Source: Anthopleura xanthogrammica (taxonomy: Eukaryota > Cnidaria > Anthozoa > Actiniaria > Actiniidae). Taken from it: a stretch of 64,000 nt of DNA. The stretch's first letter is position 1. The number at the start of each line of letters is the position of its first letter. The notes under the pieces were generated by a model, which was given only the letters and a program-made list of their open reading frames with translations, had not been told where the DNA came from and did no database searches. The position numbers were made by a program, and so were the translations under genes. Shown piece by piece: positions 21,701 to 34,777 of the stretch. The stretch is taken from NCBI GenBank assembly GCA_964019055.1, contig OZ025218.1, positions 1,331,691-1,395,690 on the forward strand. Direction: 5' to 3'.

Positions 21701-23700
21701 TGAAATTGTGTTTTTGCAGTTATTAGCAAATGCTAAGAGGAAAAAATTTTAAACAAAAAACGAGCCTTCTACTCGCTGTTTTTTTTTTTTTTTTTTTTGC
21801 TGTACGGAAAGAAATTTGCTTTAAAACTATTGTTAGCTATTTTCTACATATTGTAGATGTGGTTTTGAATTTAAATTTTCAAGAAAACCACAGAAGACAA
21901 CAGGTAATAAAACGAGAACATTCAAAGCTCCAACTCAAATGGTTTGGCGAAAACTTGAAAGAAAAAAAAAACGACTTTCTACTACAAAACATGATTTATT
22001 ACTTCTTGAACTTTTCTAGTAATCATAATTTGAGGCCTTCCTAGGCCTATTTGTGTATCGAACAGTTTTCTGAAATTGTTGCACTTTAATCTATAAAACA
22101 CTGATTTTTTTGGGAATTTCACTAGGGAAATTTGCCGCTTTTGACCGTGTTTCCATAGCAACTTAATAGGTACTCCTATACGGAGTACAATTAACGCTCT
22201 TATTGTACTCCCCTCGACCAATCAGAATCGAGAAATTTTGTTGAGTGCACTATAAGTTAATAAATAATGTTTCTAACCTGTTGATGTTGATCCTGTTGTT
22301 GGTCGAGGTCCCAAAGTTGGTCGAGGTCGCAAAGTAGATCGAGGTCCCCAAGTTGGTCGAGGTCCCAAAGTAGATCGTGGTCCCCAAGTTGGTCGAGGTC
22401 CCAAAGTAGATCGAGGTCCCAAAGTTGGTCGAGGTCTCCATGGTCTTTGGGTAGTGTACGATCTTCGTCGGGTAGTGTACGATCTTCGTCGGGTAGTGTA
22501 CGATCTTCGCCTGGTAGTGTACGATCTTCGCCTGGTAGTGTACGATCTTCGCCTGGTAGTGTACGACCTTCGCCTGGTAGTGTACGATCTTCGTCGGGTA
22601 GTGTACGATCTTCGTCGGGTTGTGTACAATCTTCGTCGGGTTGTGTACGATCTTCGTCGGGTAGTGTACGATCTTCGCCTGGTAGTGTACGATCTTCGCC
22701 TGGTAGTGTACGATCTTCGCCAGGTAGTGTACGACCTTCGCCTGGTAGTGTACGATCTTCGTCGGGTAGTGTACGATCTTCGTCGGGTTGTGTACAATCT
22801 TCGTCGGGTTGTGTACGATCTTCGTCGGGTAGTGTACGACCTTCGCCTGGTAATGTATGATCTTCGTCGGGTAGTGTACGATCTTCGCCTGGTAGTGTAC
22901 GATCTTCGTCGGGTAGTGTACGATCTTCGCCGAGTAACGTACGATCTTCGCCGAGTAACGTACGATCTTCGCCGAGTAACGTACGATCTTCTTCGGGTAG
23001 TGTACGATCTTCGCCGAATAACGTAAGATCTTCGTCGGGTAGTGTACGATCTTCGTCGGGTAGTGTACGATCTTCGCCGAGTAACGTACGATCTTCGCCG
23101 AGTAACGTACGATCTTCTTCGGGTAGTGTACGATCTTCGCCGAATAACGTACGATCTTCGCCGAGTAACGTACGATCTTCTTCGTGTGGTGTATGATCTT
23201 CGCCGAGTAACGTACGATCTCCTACGTGTGGTGTACGATCTTCGTCGGGTTGTGTACGATCTTCTTTGGGTAGTGTACGATCTTCGTCGGGTTGTGTACA
23301 ATCTTCTTTGTGTGGTGTACGATCTTCGCCGAGTAACGTACGATCTTCTTTGGGTGGTGTACGATCTTCGCCGAGCAACATATAAGCTTCGTCGGGTAGT
23401 GTACGATCTTCGCCGAGCAACATATGATGTTCGTCGGGCAGAATAGGATCTTCTACGAGAAGAGTATGAAAGTCGGGCAGAATAGGATCTTCTACGAGAA
23501 GAGTATGAACGTCGGGCAGAATAGGATCTTCGCCGAGCAACATATGATGTTCGTCGGGCAGAATAGGATCTTCTGCGAGACGATCCTATTCTCACAGACC
23601 AACCTCCGCCACTTCTACGTCGGCCCCAACTCTCTGCTTCTTCATTAAGCAAAATCAAGGCTAAAAGAATAGCCAGTGTTAACAGCACATACCACCTCAT
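18722..23700 (-). CDS. L2: secreted Arg-rich-repeat pesticin-type muramidase
   Basis: Three minus-strand exons: 23700-22278, 20316-20054 and 19111-18722, with phases 1 and 0, giving 691 residues. Exon 1: signal peptide, an SWGRRRSGGGW segment, about 50 seven-residue Arg repeats (RRRSYTT, RRRSYVT), a GPRPTLGPRST-type linker and TTGSTSTG. Exon 2: EGNDN...SGVTIGRGYD, matching the pesticin/T4-type lysozyme active site; Glu490, Thr514 and Asp520 (my numbering) correspond to what I recall as Glu178, Thr201 and Asp207 of pesticin. Exon 3: the helical lobe (LSPIAKD, YRGDY, LMSDKKFW) ending CKKDPNCK. The predicted role is cleavage of bacterial peptidoglycan outside the cell. The exon 1-exon 2 join is inferred from matching phase, a shared donor and order in three genes; no transcript is available. 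The exon 2 donor GTTTTT is weak, but L4 and L5 have better donors at the same place. Confidence 0.75.
19197..19933. repeat. (CAGTCA)n array in intron 2 of L2
   Basis: About 120 near-perfect units with one short slip near 19561-19572 (CAGACAGTCAC). Present in L3 at the same place with 85 units. Open dipeptide frames across it are artefacts. Confidence 0.95.
20317..22277 (-). other. Intron 1 of L2
   Basis: About 1.96 kb, against 188 bp in L3. Both introns share about 155 bp next to exon 2, and L2 carries extra sequence from about 20473 to 22255, including a hAT-like MITE. A 129-codon minus-strand frame at 20526-20915 has no recognisable domain and I do not call it. Confidence 0.6.
21095..21489. 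mobile_element. 395-bp hAT-like MITE with G-rich/C-rich ends
   Basis: Ends CCCGGGGG and CCCCCGGG, followed inward by inverted ACCCCGGGGGTAAAGTATCG and CGATACTTTACCCCCGGAGT. AATAAAA flanks both sides (8 bp with one mismatch if the last G is counted). Internal (C)n and (G)n runs. No coding sequence. Confidence 0.65.
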
Positions 23701-24700
23701 CTTGAAGCAAGGGAGAGCTGGACTGTCTTGACGCCGAGAAAAGACTGTCTTGACTTAAGCAAAGCCTGAACAGACTGTCCGTACATCTAGGTGATATTCG
23801 CTATATCAGAGATTTTTACAAGAAATTTCAAAAAATTTCTTGTTTCCTGAATAAATGACAGAAACACCAATAGAAGTAAAAAAAACATGCTGTCAGTGCC
23901 GACGAGCTAAAAATAGCAATTTTAATACAATTAATTACACCATTGAACAAAAGCACTTTTTACTCCCTTCATTTTCTTCCTTTCTTCTTGCCTTATTTCT
24001 TTTTCTTCTTTTTTCTTTCCTTGCCGGTTTCTCTCCATCTTTTTTCATGATTATCTGCTAAAATTTTTATCAGTTAATGAAACCCTTGCCTACCGTCCTA
24101 TTTATCGTTCTGGAAGTTTACAACTAATTAAATATTTCAAAAAGGATAATCTCGTTGAAAACCTTAACGCTAAAAATGAAGGCAAAAGTAAATAAAAGTA
24201 AAGAGATGTATTGGCTACAAATGGTAAAATATATTGGTTAATTAGCTTGGTTGGGGCTTCTAAAAGGCTCTCATTTTATTTCAAAAAAAGTGTTCATGAA
24301 TATTGATCTAGACTTTGGGAATATAGTAGAAGATAAAGCTAAAAATAAAGTAAAAAGTAAAGAAAAGTATTTTGTATTTCTACATAAAGAGATGTATTAG
24401 CTACGATAGGTAAAACATGTTGGTTTAGCCTGGTTTGGGCTTCTAAAAGACTCTCGTTATAATTTACCGTGATGACTCGAGCTGCAATTCACTATGCAAA
24501 GTAAAGAAAAGTATCCCGGTATTTCTACCAAAAGATATGTATTGGCTACAATTTAGGTTTCATTTTAAAATTCTAATAATTTCTTTATTCACAGTCTTTT
24601 ATGACATTGAATTGACCCGGGTGAAAATTGGCAATTAATTATAAAACACTCAGTTTTTCCTGTTTGTCCGCTTTCAATGCAAATTCCTTCTCCAATATTT
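23701..24700. other. 5' flank of L2 and intergenic DNA, copy B
   Basis: Diverged copy of 1826-2710. No gene. Positions about 24355-24500 match, inverted, the tandem repeat at 43531-43950. Confidence 0.45.
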
Positions 24701-25380
24701 CTTTAAAGGCACCAGGGGACCTTCGCGACTGTGTTCACTAAATTAAATACCTCGTAACGCACAAGCTATTCATCTAATGTTTATAAAAGTATATATTTTC
24801 TTGAAGCTCAAGAAACGCAGATTTCAACCATTTTTACTTTTTTTTATCAAACTCATGCGAGTTTTATCATTTTCGACCGCTCTTTTTCAAGAAGTTCCTG
24901 GAACACCGGATTTCAATCGATTTTGCTAAATGACTTTGCAGTCACGTCGAAGGATATCTCATCTCAAAAAAGTGTCTCAGTTTCTTGATATCTTGTCTCG
25001 TTTTAAGATTATGTCATGATTTATGCGTGAAAGAGGTCAAAATCACGTCAATCCACTTTGGAAACAAATATTTTCGCAATCAAAGTGTTGATCAAAATTC
25101 TGAGACACAGTTTTGGAGGTCAATCTCTCCTCTTTACGTTGATGTAAATTGTTTACGAGTCGAAACAATTCCGGTGTTCCATGAACTTCTTAAAGAAGTG
25201 TGGCCGAAAATTATAAAACTTGCCCTTTTAAAAATATGATGTGTTTGATAAAAAAAATGATCAACATGGTCGAAATATGTGTTTCTTCAGCGTCAAGAAA
25301 ATATATAGTTTTATAGGATTCATACGAGGTGTTTAGTGAACGCGGTCGCGGAGGTACCCTGGTACCTTAAGGAAAAACTG
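24701..25380. repeat. Diverged long inverted repeat, complete only in copy B
   Basis: Arms of about 220 bp: 24701-24921 and 25151-25380. Shared marks are the pair AAAGGCACCAGGGGACC / GGTACCCTGGTACCTT and the pair GAAGTTCCTGGAACACCGGA / TCCGGTGTTCCATGAACTTC. Copies A and C keep only the left arm and resume at AGAGATGCTAAAG, the point matching about 26439 here. It looks like a foldback element; the loop has no recognised gene. Confidence 0.65.
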
Positions 25381-25570
25381 GGAAAAGACAGTTATTTTCG
25401 GTGAAGACGTTTTTAAAATTCTTCATCTTTGACACCTGTTTTCATAGTCCCGATAATATTGATTTGTCTTGTTACTAATTTCACCTGAATCTTACATATT
25501 TTCATATTAATTCAGCTTTTTTAAGGTACTTAAAAAATTACACTGCACACTTTTATCCAAATTACAAAAA

Positions 25571-26240
25571 CACTTAAGGTAACTAGGGACACAAAATCAC
25601 TATAATCGTCATATTTTTTTAAAAGATCTTAAATTATTGCTTATCAAAATATCTTTTGTTTGTCAGGGAAAAAAATTTAGAATTTTTTTTAGTTTCGGAG
25701 AAAAAAAGCAAAATTTGTTTTTAACAGCCGCTCAGAAGTGAATTTTTTTTATTTAGGGCTTCGTTTAGAAGATATTGATACTTTTCTACAAGAACCTATT
25801 AGAAAACCTATATCATAACTTTAAAAACCATTTAAAAAATAATGAGGCGCTAAAACGAAAATCTGAGACACGCTTTTTTAGATCAACATGTGTAGATTGA
25901 GAAGGCAAGGAAATCTAATCCGTTTAAACAAAGCGGAGGGAGAATAAGTAGCGCTTCGAAACTGACCCATTTTTTAATAAACATCTTATATCTTCAAAAT
26001 GAATAAAAACTTGCTAAAATAGGCTTGATATTTGAAATTTTCAATTATTAAGCTTTCAGAAAATGTATACTTCATTGCAGATCCGTTAAAAAACAGTTAT
26101 CGTAGATTAATAAATTTTACACCGTAGTGAAAATAGGAACTGACGTTTCGGACGTTAGTCCTTCGTCGGAGTTAAAAAACAAGCGAGTTACAGTTGTTTC
26201 AAAAATATGAACTGATTCTGTCCCTAGTTATCTTAAAGAT
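25571..26240. mobile_element. About 670-bp MITE-like element with TAACTAGGGACA inverted ends
   Basis: CTTAAGGTAACTAGGGACA at 25573 is inverted as TGTCCCTAGTTATCTTAAAG ending near 26238. It lies within the segment missing from copies A and C. A GACGTTTCGGACGTTAGTCC palindrome-like stretch lies at about 26142. No coding sequence. Confidence 0.5.
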
Positions 26241-28604
26241 TTTCATTCCGATCCTTATTTCTTTCTTACTAATTTTTAATTTTAAAAACAGAATGATGAT
26301 AGTCGGTGGGTCGATGTCCGAAATATTAAATGTTCAATATGTTACTCAAATTCTCGTAATTCTTTTTAACGGGATGAAATTACTTTAACTGGAGAACTCA
26401 CGGAGAAAAACTCTTGAGTGAAAGCAGAGATCAAACAGAGATGCTAAAGGTTATTCAAGACACAATAATTAAGCAATAATTTTTGAATTGTTTAGTGATT
26501 TATTCGCAAAGGGTATAAAAACCCTTGAGTCAAAGGTGATCATATCAAACATTCAAAACACATCAAAGAGGAACTAATTATTTTTTTTACAAGAAAAAAC
26601 GCGATTTTGTTATGTAATACTATTATTTAACTAATCAGTAAGATAAAGTCTAAAGGTAATTTTAAAGTGCCTATTAACCCTAACTCAATATTTTCAGCAT
26701 TGATTCTACATGAAGGGAATAGTTGAATAGTGAAATATTTTTATACGATTTGAGTGATGCATCTTGGAGATATCAAGGTTAATACTTCCAATATGTTACA
26801 GTGAGGACACTCGAACCGTGAACACTTTGAGGTTTTTTCATACTTTTTTCCTCCTTTATCCCTTGTGTGAATCGATTGGAAATATGATTTATTTTGAACA
26901 ATAAGATTATTTGAGTTCAGTGCTTTATTTTCAGAAGGTTTGAAGCAGTAGAAAGTTCATGAAATAAAAAATATAAAAATATCAAGTGTTCATGGTTCGA
27001 GTGTCCTCCGACTGTATAATGCTATGACGTATCTGGAGGAATTATTAAATATACAAAAACTTTTCTGGGGTAGTAAAACATCATTTATAAAACACCATTA
27101 TCTTACTCAGGGTTTATTATTGCAAATTTGGTTTTCTCATAGAAATCAGTGTTTTAATTTACAAATGATGACAAATAAACTCAAATGCCTCCAGATAAGT
27201 CACCGACGTTTTCTTTGATATCAACGAAGGTTAGAAAAAATTTAATAATCAACGAAGCTCTAAATGAGTACTATATAGTACTTCGGCCATTCCAAGCTGA
27301 TAAGATCAAGCTAAATTTCTTAGAAGTAATTTTGAATGACCTATCATTCTTCGAATCTTGATTCAAACCATTCCAAATATATTCTCGTGCTCAAAAGAAT
27401 TCGAATACACTCAGTGAACAGCCAGTGACTATTATTGAAGTTTAGTTAATTGCATTTTTCATGCTATGAATATTTAATTCCTAGTTTTCAATTGTTTTTT
27501 AATATAGCAAATTATTGGAATCATTTACCATTGTCAGGAGACGTATTAACGTTGATTATATAATTCTTAAATCTTTTTCCTTTTTTCTTCATTCTTTTTC
27601 TTAGCTTTTCATTCTTCATTTCTTCTCATTTTCTTTTACCTGTGGCGTGCCTCACTTTTCACTAACTTGCATTAATTTTTGTTATGCGAATGTAGATTAA
27701 CCTTCATGTATCTAGGAACTGACTGGAAATCAGTCTGGCTGAGCGATTGTTTTGATATAACGAGCAAAAACAAGAAAACTTTTATCCTCAGGGCAAAAAT
27801 ATGGACAAAAGCGACGCATGCAAACACACCGACAATCAAGGTCAACTTAAATGCATTCTAATTTAAGATCTCCCCCTCAACCAACACTAAAAACCATAGT
27901 ATTTAGTGGAATTATGTGGAGGGGAAGGGGCTAGAATAGCAATCGATTTGTACAGCACTAGAAGACGAGTAAATGTGAAATATTTAAGGTGAAACTTCGT
28001 GGATGAATTTTTATAAAAAAAAGTTGATTTCCTTAATTAAAAGTTTCTATATTGATCCCTTGGTTTTATGAACAAAACTGTTTTTTAAAACGTTTGAAAT
28101 TTCGCTAGTTATTTTCAGTTAATAAACATGATTTAATAAGGGAAAGTAAACCAAAGCTGAAGGTGTTGTAATCGTATTATTTGAGAGTCGAATACACTGT
28201 GGATTCACGCCTGACGAAATTCACTGAGTCCTCAGTACTATGCTTCAAAACTCTGCCTGTCCTCTTTGATTTCTTTTGCGTCTTGAATACACGACACTTT
28301 CTCTACCTCAGTGGGGAATCCTACAGTCTTTTGGCGCCTGCAAAGTTTGCACGAAACACACACTAAGCGTTCGATTTATAGATGGCTTCCCGCGCAATCC
28401 GGGAACGTTGGTGACATTCGTTGGCGCTTGTTTTTGTTCGGCTGTTAGTATCTGTGTGTGTGTGTTTTGAAAGGATTAATATTCCTAAAGAGCTGTGATG
28501 AGAGTCTTGTGTAATGAGTTTCACTGTCTTATGGAAAACGTTTCTCTCTTTTCCTTTTCACATTCTTACTTTCGTTCATCTTACATCTTAATAAAAAACA
28601 TTTC

Positions 28605-28605
<1 letters not shown>
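26241..28605. other. Intergenic DNA, copy B
   Basis: Apart from the MITE at 26799-27014, it corresponds to 2950-5130 of copy A. No gene. Positions 27679-28090 are the stretch that copy C matches base for base. Confidence 0.4.
26799..27014. mobile_element. 216-bp CAGT-ended MITE, copy B
   Basis: Same element as at 3333-3547, with TA on both sides. Confidence 0.6.
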
Positions 28606-28648
<43 letters not shown>

Positions 28649-29266
28649 TCGACGTATGCAGGATGGTATGAACATGACCCTGAAAAAGTAATCGACAACG
28701 ATACAGCAACAATTTTATAGGACATGCAAGTACACACGGACAAAACCATCAAAGCTAACAGACCAGACATCATAGTCAAGAACAAATTAGAAAAACGATG
28801 TCTTCTCAGAATTAGATCTCAGATTAGGCTAATCGATGTGCCAATCCCAGCAGAAAGAAATGTTGAAACTCTCCAAATACAAGATCTAGAAATAGAAATA
28901 AGAAAAATGTGGGGTATGGAAACAAAAACCATACCTATCGTCATCGGGGCACTTGGGTTGATACACAAAGGACAAGAGCAGTACGTCAATAAATTACAAG
29001 GAGACATACCTATCGCAGAAATGCAGAAGATTGCCCTCCTAGGAACTGCTCACATCATCAGGAGAACTCTTATGATTAATTGATTTTTTTTTTCATCATT
29101 TAATCCGCTTTCAATCCTATCCTTTTTTTTTTTTTTTAATAAATCAGTAATTAAATACATTCTAGTTTTCCCAAGGTTCATGGATTGGACTCGGCAGCTA
29201 AGAATTTTGTAAGCAAAACGTTAAGCAAATTGGAAATAAATAAATAGATAATAATAATAATAATAA
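28606..29266 (+). mobile_element. Non-LTR retrotransposon fragment, copy B
   Basis: Counterpart of 5131-5843. The open stretch 28724-29083 has a 24-bp in-frame insertion (RIRSQIR region) relative to copy A between the CLL and IDV motifs, and shorter (AAT)n tracts on both sides. Confidence 0.6.
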
Positions 29267-29910
29267 ACAGTACCTATAGAGCGCGTTCTGCTACCTCAAT
29301 GCGCTATGGTTCGTAGTTTAAAAATTAAGAGTATGCTGATTAAAAAAGTAGAGTTTTCAATAACGATTTCAGTTCGGTAAGTTTTTTAGATTTCCTGATA
29401 GATATTCAAGTTCAATTCGAGGAAATATGGATTTTATCAGTGTCAGTAAAATATATAGATAGGATTCATCGTGAATTCGTTTTTCAAAAGGAATAGAAGA
29501 TTGTTATGAATGTATATACAGTCATTTTTTCCTTGTAACTTCTCTCTGCTATTTGACCTTTAAAGTGCACATAACCTTTTTTCCAATGCCTTCAATACTT
29601 ATTCTACATGAAGTAAATAGTCGAATGGTAAAATATTTTTTGATTTGAGTGTTGCGTCTTTAAGTTATGAAGGTTTATATTTCCAATATGTTCATGACTG
29701 TGACGTCTACTAAGGTATTTAAGTGTATTTGTTGTAACTATAGTAATACTAAACACTGGCCGTTTTGAGAAAACAAATTTAAAATATCCTTTATGTAAAC
29801 CATGAGTAAAATAAGGATGCTTCTTAAATTCTGTTTGTGTGAACCAGATCAGTTTTGTATATTCAATGAAGCCTTAGTAGACGTCCCAGTCATTTACTCA
29901 GACAACTAAA

Positions 29911-29956
29911 TAGCCTCCTCTGCAGCCGTTTTTAGTATCGCCTGCAGAGGAGGCTA
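29911..29956. repeat. Hairpin with TAGCCTCC ends, copy B
   Basis: Counterpart of 6486-6531 with one stem mismatch (CGCC for CGGC). Confidence 0.5.
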
Positions 29957-30024
29957 ACAAACATACAGACAAAAATATATTTTTTCTTAAAATTTATTTC
30001 ATTTTTAATTCCTCGTCAAATTGG

Positions 30025-30113
30025 TTTTATCTTAGACAGTTTTTCTTCTTGTTGTATGCTCTCTCGACTTTGCTTTTTTTTGCTGAGATTAAAACGATCA
30101 TCACCAACACCAT
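30025..30113 (-). pseudogene. Muramidase exon-3 relic, 3' part, copy B
   Basis: Same remnant as 6600-6688; its end (30105-30113, CAACACCAT) is the target-site duplication of the adjacent element. Confidence 0.6.
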
Positions 30114-30983
30114 TAGCCTCCTACGCAGACGATCTTAGGGTCGTCACGCAATACTTCTCTCCCCACGAACGTCTGCTTACTTGAGCAGAACATTCCTTTC
30201 CCATTGTGATCATGAGCCAATCCAAATCGACCGATTGTTTTCGATGACCCAATTACAAACGTCGATAGAAAATTCTGCGGTGACACTAGATCGATGTTGT
30301 TCATAGTCTATCATCAAGTTGTGCAAAAGCCAATTAAAGCGAACTGGTTTTGTATAAAACAGAAATGATGGCACTGATATAAATACATGTAAATAGCTTG
30401 AACACCGTGTAATAAACTAAATTTTGAAAGCTACTTCTTCGTCGTCGGAGCCTGTAAAAGTCCTTCTTTACACATATCTTCTTGCCATTTGGTTTTGTGC
30501 TGAGATTTTTACGGACTTTTAGATTTATTCTTATGTGGGTGACCTTATTAGGGTGACCTTAGCACCAATGAAGATGAATGCTTTTGGAAAAACTTCAGTG
30601 CTCTTTACACTTCATATCCACCAAACAACTTGAATATTTGTAAGATTTATGTTACGAGCGCTTACTTCAATATATCGCTTATTTTCTCAAATAAAATTGT
30701 AGGATCTCCAGTTAATACTGACTAGAGAAAGAGATAACCATGATAAATAAGTCAACAAAGACCGAAGTTTGAAATCAGATACGTTATCGTATGGTTCCCG
30801 CAAAAGTATTGCGGTCAAAGTCGTCCAACGACCAATCAGCACGAACCTTCTCGATTTTAGAAGGTTCATGCTGATTGGTCAATTCTTGGAAAGGAATGTT
30901 CTGCTCAAGTAAGCAGACGTTAGTGGGGAGAGAAACGTTGCGTGACGACGTGACGACCCTAAGAACGTCTGCAAAAGAGGCTA
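30114..30983. mobile_element. 870-bp MULE-like element in the relic, copy B
   Basis: Same length, ends and CAACACCAT target duplication (30105-30113 and 30984-30992) as in copy A, so the insertion predates the large duplication. Confidence 0.7.
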
Positions 30984-31047
30984 CAACACCATTCGCCTTC
31001 CAGAACTTTTTGTCCGACATCAGGACCTTGAGCTGCTTTATTGACAA
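30984..31047 (-). pseudogene. Muramidase exon-3 relic, 5' part, copy B
   Basis: Encodes the same LMSDKKFWKANGV segment as 7559-7622. Confidence 0.7.
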
Positions 31048-32297
31048 AATTATTTTCTTTTATTTTTTTTTCTCCTATTCTTACCTGCCTTTTTTCCGTC
31101 ATAATTTTTTTCTTTGACCAAAGCTCTTTTTATTTTATTACGAATTTATTTGACCTTCTTCTATTTCTTTTTTTCTTTCTTTTTTTCATGTGTAATTATT
31201 TCACTGTTTTGAAGGTATATATAGACTGACATTTTTGAGATTATCTTGTTGGTGTACTGACTAAAACAGTTCTATTCTCATCAATCTAGGGAGCTTTAGA
31301 ATCACTGAAAATAAAAATATATTTCTAATTTATTCCTATTCGTTATTTTTTACTTTGATCATGATATGACTGTTGAAACATATGCATGTCTTCGACCGAA
31401 CTTGAAAATTATGCTTTTCTTCCTAAAAAGTCTTACATTTTTGTCGCCCATTGGTCGGCATTAAGCTATATTTAGCAATTTTTCATTGAGACTCAAAATA
31501 TTAATTACTAACCCTTATAGACTTAAGTCGTAAACCTTGTCATGATAGACTCATTCAGCTTTAACGTAATTCCCCATTTCATACCATGTTTCATTCCCTA
31601 GAGTATAATTTATTTGTTTAACGGTTGCACTAACCATTAAAGTGCCTATCAACTCTGACGGTTTAGTTTGAAAATCACTTCTACATGTAGGGTATGATAC
31701 GATCATGGCAAAGTTTTACCGCAGGACATGGACTTCTCATTTCAGAGATATAAAGGTTTAAAATTTAGTAGACGATTGTAAACTACGTACCTCAATATAG
31801 TGAGGCAGTTTACGATTGTAAATTAAAGAATAAAAGACTATAATAAAATGTTTCATTGATATCATTATAATTACGAGGCGCAGCAGAGTGAGCCATTTAA
31901 TCCATAGCTCACGAGCTAAGGCGAGAGGTTCAATTGCTTTAACATAAACAAATTAAACTAGTTGGACAATAAAAACGACAGGAGGAGGCAAATATTTGAA
32001 TTCTTTTCTATTTATATATCCAATTAAAAAACGGGCTCTTTTTCTCTGTCTTTCGCTATGAGAAATGGATATGAACCATTAGTAGCTTAGCCAACTAGTA
32101 TATAACACACAATTTGAAATAAACTACTACTTTGTTTATACTTTTAATGAATAAGTCTTTTGATGGATATACTGAATGAATATAGAAGATAAGTGCTTCA
32201 TACAGGTTGAGAAATCGTTAATAATTAATAAGGCTACAGGAAACAACCTTGATGCTAGATTTTATATAACATTCATAGTGACTTACCTAAAGACACC
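31048..32297. other. 5' flank of P3
   Basis: Near-identical to the P1 flank. Pyrimidine-rich at 31050-31190. No gene seen. Confidence 0.45.
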
Positions 32298-34777
32298 ATG
32301 AAGTGCAAAGTTGCAGCTCTCCTTGCAGCATTACTCTGCCAACTAGCTTGCATCAGAGGTACCAGCTCACAAGATGATCGTCACCCAGTATTTCTGTTTA
32401 AAGACCATCCTGATTACATTCTGTCTTTGCCCGCCAACACCAAAGTCAAACAGATGTCCACTAAAGTCTCCAGCAAGATTGACTGCGTGTTCGCTTGTGT
32501 TGGGACATCTTGGTGTTGTTCGGTTAATTTTAATATCACTGCTGAGATGGACAAGCAACACATATGTGAGCTGTTAGCAACGACTGATAAGAGTACAAGC
32601 CCAACATTCTTGAAACAAGACAAAAACTTTATTCATATCAACATGATAGTAAGTTTAGGTGGCAATCATCCCAGTGGTTGTTTCAGGGTTCTATCTGTGA
32701 GTTAGCCGTGCCCTGACTTAGATCAGCCCAGTGGTTGTTTCAGGGTTCTATCTGTGAGTTAGCCATGCCCTGACTTAGATCATCCCAGTGGTTGTTTCAG
32801 GGTCCTATCTGTGAGTTAGCAGTGCCTTGACCTACATCAGCCCAGAGGTTGTTTCAGGGTTCTATCTGTGAGTTAGCCATGACCTGACTTAGATCAGTCC
32901 ATGCAGAGCCTGTTTCTAGGCATGGATAAAAATTTGAAGGTTTACCATTTAGTGGACTATGATAATCTGCAGATCATAGTTTGAATAGTATGAAATTTGT
33001 TTGATAGAAACCGCCGTGTGAAGAAAATCCTTGCCTGAACGATGGAAAGTGCGTACCACACGAAAACAGGATGGACTATCACTGTGAGTGCAAAGAGGGA
33101 TACGAAGGAGAAAAATGCCAAAATGGTGAGAAAAAAATTTAAATCATGAAATCCTCTTTCATTGGCAGTTATAAAACTTCACTTTCATGGAAAGTTTTTT
33201 CCCATTGTTTTATTTTTAATACTTTAATTTCCGCTTTTGAGCTGTTGAAAAAGAAATTATTCGATGACGATCGTAGATATGAAATGCCGACACCCTCCGC
33301 CCAAGGCGTATATTTTGACTAACTCTTTTTAACTTGATTAAAGATGTTGTTTCATCTGCGCTAAGATTTGTATTTAATTGAACCAAGCTTTCGGCCTAAG
33401 CGGCCATCTTCATTGTTGTGAAAGCACACGCATAGAGCGGTTTTCGTATGAGTGGGAAACGATACGGCAAATTCCTAGTCGTACTGTAGCCGGTGTAGTC
33501 GTACTGTAGCCGGTGTAGTCGTACTGTAGCCGGTGTAGTCGTACTGTAGCCGGTGTAGTCGTACTGTAGAGAGGTGTTTCATTAATGACTAAATTTGTTT
33601 TAACAACGGAATGTAGTTATCAGGTAATGTTCTTCCACTGTCCCTATTGCTCAAGACTCTACAGTTGCTACTGTCATTAGATCAAGTATTGTAGATTAAA
33701 ATCATTACGAAATGGAAAGTCACTTAGTTACTTAGTTACTTTTTTTCTTTCTGTCTTTTTTTCCCTTTTCTTTTTTCTTTCTTTCTTTCTTTCTTTCTTA
33801 TTTTCTTTCATATCTAAGGATGATATGTATGTTATACACCTATAAATAGCTTGGCGATGTTGGTGACAATCAACTAAAACATCATTATACGCCTACCTGT
33901 ACTCATACATTACTTTAGGATAAGTTATATATAACAAGAAAACGTTAATTTTGCATTGAAAATTAAGCACACAAAAAAAAAGAAGAATTTACAATGAAAT
34001 TGAAAACCAATTTTGTTTATTTTCTAAGCTCTCCGTCGAAATTGTGCAGATGTTCACAGATCGGGTGAAAGAGGAAACGGCGTGTATACAGTAAAACCCA
34101 ACAGTAATGGATCCGTTCAAGTCTACTGTGACATGACAACTGACGGAGGGGGTTGGACCTTGATCAGTCGCTTCTCTAACCCCGATACAAAGAACTGGAT
34201 GAGAAACGATGGCTCCTGGTGGTATGACGTCATGAAAGGTCAAGGAAGCACGACTAACACATCTGTCAATAAAGACATGATATCCCCCGCCTTCTGGTTA
34301 ATCAACGGCAGCGAGATCAAGATCACACGATCTGACGATCCTACTCACACTGCTCTACTACGAACCACATCCAACTGTCTGGGATCCCGTACCTTTCGTT
34401 CCATGATAACAAGCTATGGCAACTTCCGTAACGGTGCCGTCTGGGCGAGTGACAAATGCCTTGGAAACTGTAGTGTAGTGTATGGTGGTCAGTACTCCTC
34501 CACAGATGGATTCTCCCAAGCAAAGTGTAGCAGCGATATCCAAGGAAGTGATATGATCGGGTTCTGGTGTGATTGGAGTTATGGTGATGGAGCGGTGATG
34601 ATGATTGGAGGAGGGGGCAGCGCATGCGCACGAGCTGACCATGGCATTGGTATTACAGAAGAGAACGCAGCAGATTTTTCTACCACAACAGTCGAGTGCG
34701 ACTTCGGAGATGTTTTAACCAAAGTAAGTGGTTCTTGTCCGTCGTCATCGTATGCTCTCAATTTGTGGATTCGTTAA
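32298..34777 (+). CDS. P3: secreted PAN/apple-EGF-fibrinogen-like protein, duplicate of P1
   Basis: Exons 32298-32648, 33008-33125 and 34050-34777 with the same phases and donors as P1, giving 398 residues. The protein differs from P1 by about one residue in exon 1 (NFNIT for NFDIT). The EGF and fibrinogen-like exons appear identical in protein, including all cysteines and the CDMTTDGGGWTL motif. Both copies have intact splice sites and no premature stop, so both could be expressed. The near-identity points to a very recent duplication, ongoing conversion or an assembly artefact. Confidence 0.85.
32670..32897 (+). repeat. 57-bp minisatellite in intron 1 of P3
   Basis: Four units, as in P1, with the same GTGAGT potential donor in each. 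Confidence 0.8.
33478..33568 (+). repeat. 20-bp tandem repeat in intron 2 of P3
   Basis: Same four and a half units of GTCGTACTGTAGCCGGTGTA as in P1. Confidence 0.85.
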
